Assembly (NCBI GenBank): GCA_022511505.1
Contig: JAFLTK010000167.1
Coordinates: 1 to 6,622, forward strand
Length of the DNA: 6,622 nt
Direction: 5' to 3'
DNA from: Muribaculaceae bacterium
Lineage (GTDB): Bacteria > Bacteroidota > Bacteroidia > Bacteroidales > Muribaculaceae
How positions within the stretch are numbered: the first letter of the stretch is position 1; each line of letters starts with the position of its first letter. The notes under the pieces were generated by a model. That model had not been told where the DNA came from. It made no database searches and saw only the letters and a program-made list of their open reading frames with translations. Made by a program: the position numbers and the translations under genes. Of this stretch, positions 5,275-6,622 are shown in pieces.

Positions 5275-6474
5275 ATGAAAATTTCATCTTCACCATATAG
5301 CAACCGCGCTGTTCTGCTCGACGATGCCGAGCGCGAGCGTCGCCATGACGCCCTGCGCCGTCTCATGGCCGACAACAAAGCCGACGCCATACTCATCAGC
5401 GACAACGCAAACCTTTTTTACCTAACCGGCCGAGTGTTTGACGGATATGTCTACCTCCCCGTCGAGGGCGACGCGATTTATTTTGTGCGCCGCCCGGTCA
5501 AGCTGACCGGCGACAACGTAGTTGAAATCCACAAACCCGAGCAGATTGCCGAGCATGTCCACCTGGAGTTTGGAACGGTCGTTGGCCTCGAACTCGACGT
5601 GACGCCCTACAACACCATCGCCCGTCTCGTGCGTGTTTTCCCCCTATCGGAAGTTGGCAACGCGTCACAACTGATGCGCCGCGCCCGCTCCATCAAGACC
5701 CCCGAGGAGATTGAACTCATCCGCCTCTCGGGCGAGAAACACATCGCCGTCTATCGCGAGATTCCGGCCTTCTACACCCCCGGCATGAGCGACATCGAAT
5801 TGCAGATTGAAATCGAGCGCGCCTCTCGCCTGAAAGGGTGTCTGGGCCAGTTTCGCATCAGCGGCCAGAGCATGGAACTCCACATGGGCAACCTCCTTGT
5901 GGGCGAAAACGCCGACTTCCCGTCGCCCTACGACTTTGCCATGGGCGGCGCTGGCATCAACCCCTCGCTCCCCGTGGGCGCCGACGGCACCATCATCCAC
6001 AGCGGCAACACCGTCATGGTCGACATGAACGGTAACTTCAACGGCTACATGACCGACATGACGCGCACCTACGCCGTCGGACGCATCACCGACGAGGCAC
6101 TGCGCGCCCACCGCGTCAGCATCGACATCCACCGTCGCATCGCCGCCGAGGCTCTCCCCGGCGTCAAATGCAGCGACCTATATCACATCGGCGCCGAGAT
6201 GGCCGAACAGGCCGGCCTGTCACCCTACTTCATGGGCCACCGCCAGCACGCCGGCTTTATTGGCCACGGCATCGGCATCGAGGTAAACGAGGCGCCCGTC
6301 ATCGCCCCGCGCTCGCGAGACGTCATCGAGCCCGGCATGGTAATCGCCCTCGAGCCTAAGTTTGTCATCCCCGGCACCGGCGCCGTCGGCATCGAGAACA
6401 CCTACGTTGCCCGCGACAGCGGTCTCGAGAACCTGACACCCATGGAGGAAGACATCATCTATCTCGACAACTAA
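5275..6474 (+). CDS. pepP: M24B metallopeptidase, Xaa-Pro aminopeptidase-like
   Basis: The 399-residue protein has the two-domain creatinase/aminopeptidase P form. The N-terminal domain (about 15-130) contains the usual AILISDNANLFYLTG. The catalytic pita-bread domain (about 145-390) has all five expected metal ligands: Asp250 (VDMNGNF), Asp261 (TDMTRTY), His331 (FIGHGIG), Glu360 (ALEPKF) and Glu374 (GIENTY). Such enzymes remove an N-terminal residue preceding proline, or cleave Xaa-Pro dipeptides, with two divalent metals. No signal peptide or membrane segment is seen, so the cytoplasm is likely. The exact substrate (peptide or dipeptide) is uncertain; the gene symbol is the closest family name, not a proven orthology. 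It begins 23 bp after the phosphatase stop and is probably the last gene of the rny unit. Confidence 0.9.
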   Translation: MKISSSPYSNRAVLLDDAERERRHDALRRLMADNKADAILISDNANLFYLTGRVFDGYVYLPVEGDAIYFVRRPVKLTGDNVVEIHKPEQIAEHVHLEFGTVVGLELDVTPYNTIARLVRVFPLSEVGNASQLMRRARSIKTPEEIELIRLSGEKHIAVYREIPAFYTPGMSDIELQIEIERASRLKGCLGQFRISGQSMELHMGNLLVGENADFPSPYDFAMGGAGINPSLPVGADGTIIHSGNTVMVDMNGNFNGYMTDMTRTYAVGRITDEALRAHRVSIDIHRRIAAEALPGVKCSDLYHIGAEMAEQAGLSPYFMGHRQHAGFIGHGIGIEVNEAPVIAPRSRDVIEPGMVIALEPKFVIPGTGAVGIENTYVARDSGLENLTPMEEDIIYLDN

Positions 6475-6480
6475 TATATA

Positions 6481-6510
6481 TAAGTTTCGCTACGCTCAAC
6501 TTAGTTGTTT
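6481..6510 (+). terminator. Possible weak terminator after pepP
   Basis: Positions 6481-6486 (taagtt) pair with 6498-6503 (aactta). After a two-base mismatch on each side, gc at 6489-6490 pairs with 6494-6495 around a three-base loop. A T-rich stretch (gttgttttt, 6504-6512) follows at once. The stem is short and AT-rich, so it would be a weak intrinsic terminator, but the place just after the last gene of the unit is right. Confidence 0.35.
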
Positions 6511-6514
6511 TTAC

Positions 6515-6579
6515 TGTTGTTATTGTTTTTACTGACTCCTACCCTCCCACTACTCCCATCAACAACATCAATAACAACA
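6515..6579. repeat. 11-bp inverted repeat spanning the second leader
   Basis: tgttgttattg at 6515-6525 is the exact reverse complement of caataacaaca at 6569-6579, 43 bases away. If both lie on one RNA, the T/G-rich arm could pair with part of the CAA-rich leader. Both arms are low in complexity, which raises the chance of coincidence. No exact Bacteroidota promoter was found between the pepP stop and 6609, so it is not known whether the left arm is transcribed with the right one. Confidence 0.4.
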
Positions 6580-6608
6580 CCAACAACACCAACAACATCA
6601 ACAACAAG
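6535..6608 (+). promoter_or_regulatory. G-free CAA/AAC-rich leader of the next gene
   Basis: Positions 6535-6607 (73 nt) contain no G. The first 25 bases are C/T-rich, then AAC, CAA and ATC triplets run up to the single G at 6608, directly before ATG 6609. The leader shares the 14-mer caacaccaacaaca (6575-6588) with the rny leader (1183-1196), and the 11-mer caataacaaca with two sites there (1164-1174 and 1201-1211). As with rny, the RNA should be unstructured around the start codon, and there is no Shine-Dalgarno-like sequence. Confidence 0.55.
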
Positions 6609-6622
6609 ATGGATTTATCAGC
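6609..6622 (+). CDS. Start of a gene cut by the window edge
   Basis: An ATG at 6609 is followed by GAT TTA TCA, giving Met-Asp-Leu-Ser, and the window then ends. The call rests on its place at the end of a leader very like that of rny. The product cannot be told from four codons. Confidence 0.45.

Overview
The window looks like chromosomal DNA of a fairly GC-rich Bacteroidales bacterium, most like the gut Muribaculaceae. The basis is the gene set (RNase Y, a Bacteroidota-type RicT with cysteine-rich N-terminus, GldH lipoprotein), the lack of Shine-Dalgarno-like sequences before most starts, and a Bacteroidota-type promoter (TTG, 21 bp, TAnnTTTG). The genus is an inference. All genes I can support are on the + strand, and every complete one is intact.

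Layout. Positions 1-386 hold no gene. They carry a 54-bp tandem repeat containing a 20-bp palindrome, a third copy of the palindrome, a short GC-rich hairpin and, at the end, a promoter. Positions 408-1008 hold two small genes 4 bp apart: a 97-residue coiled-coil protein and the FtsZ-ring protein ZapA. A 216-bp non-coding interval follows, with a GC hairpin (possible terminator of the zapA unit), a 47-nt AT-rich extended hairpin, and an 89-nt stretch without any G made of CAA/AAC/ATC-like triplets, which ends just before rny. Then come five tightly packed genes: rny (RNase Y), ricT (PSP1-domain partner of RNase Y), gldH (lipoprotein), an HAD-family phosphatase and an M24B aminopeptidase P-like enzyme. 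Gaps are 8 bp, 9 bp, a 4-bp overlap and 23 bp, so they are probably one transcription unit. After pepP there is a possible weak terminator, then a second G-free CAA/AAC-rich leader of 73 nt that ends one base before the ATG of another gene cut off by the window edge.

How the genes may work together. The first pair probably acts at the division ring (ZapA bundles FtsZ; its coiled-coil neighbour may be a partner, as ZauP is in Caulobacter). In the second unit the strongest link is rny-ricT: in Bacillus, RicT belongs to the Y-complex that steers RNase Y specificity. Here the two genes are adjacent, and RicT carries extra cysteines at its N-terminus and a lysine/proline/glutamine-rich C-terminal tail. 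GldH, the phosphatase and the peptidase have no obvious biochemical link to RNA decay.

I see no new defence system, mobile element or CRISPR array. The observations most worth following are the two similar G-free leaders, the hairpin before rny, the rny-ricT pair with its modified RicT, and the palindromic repeat family.
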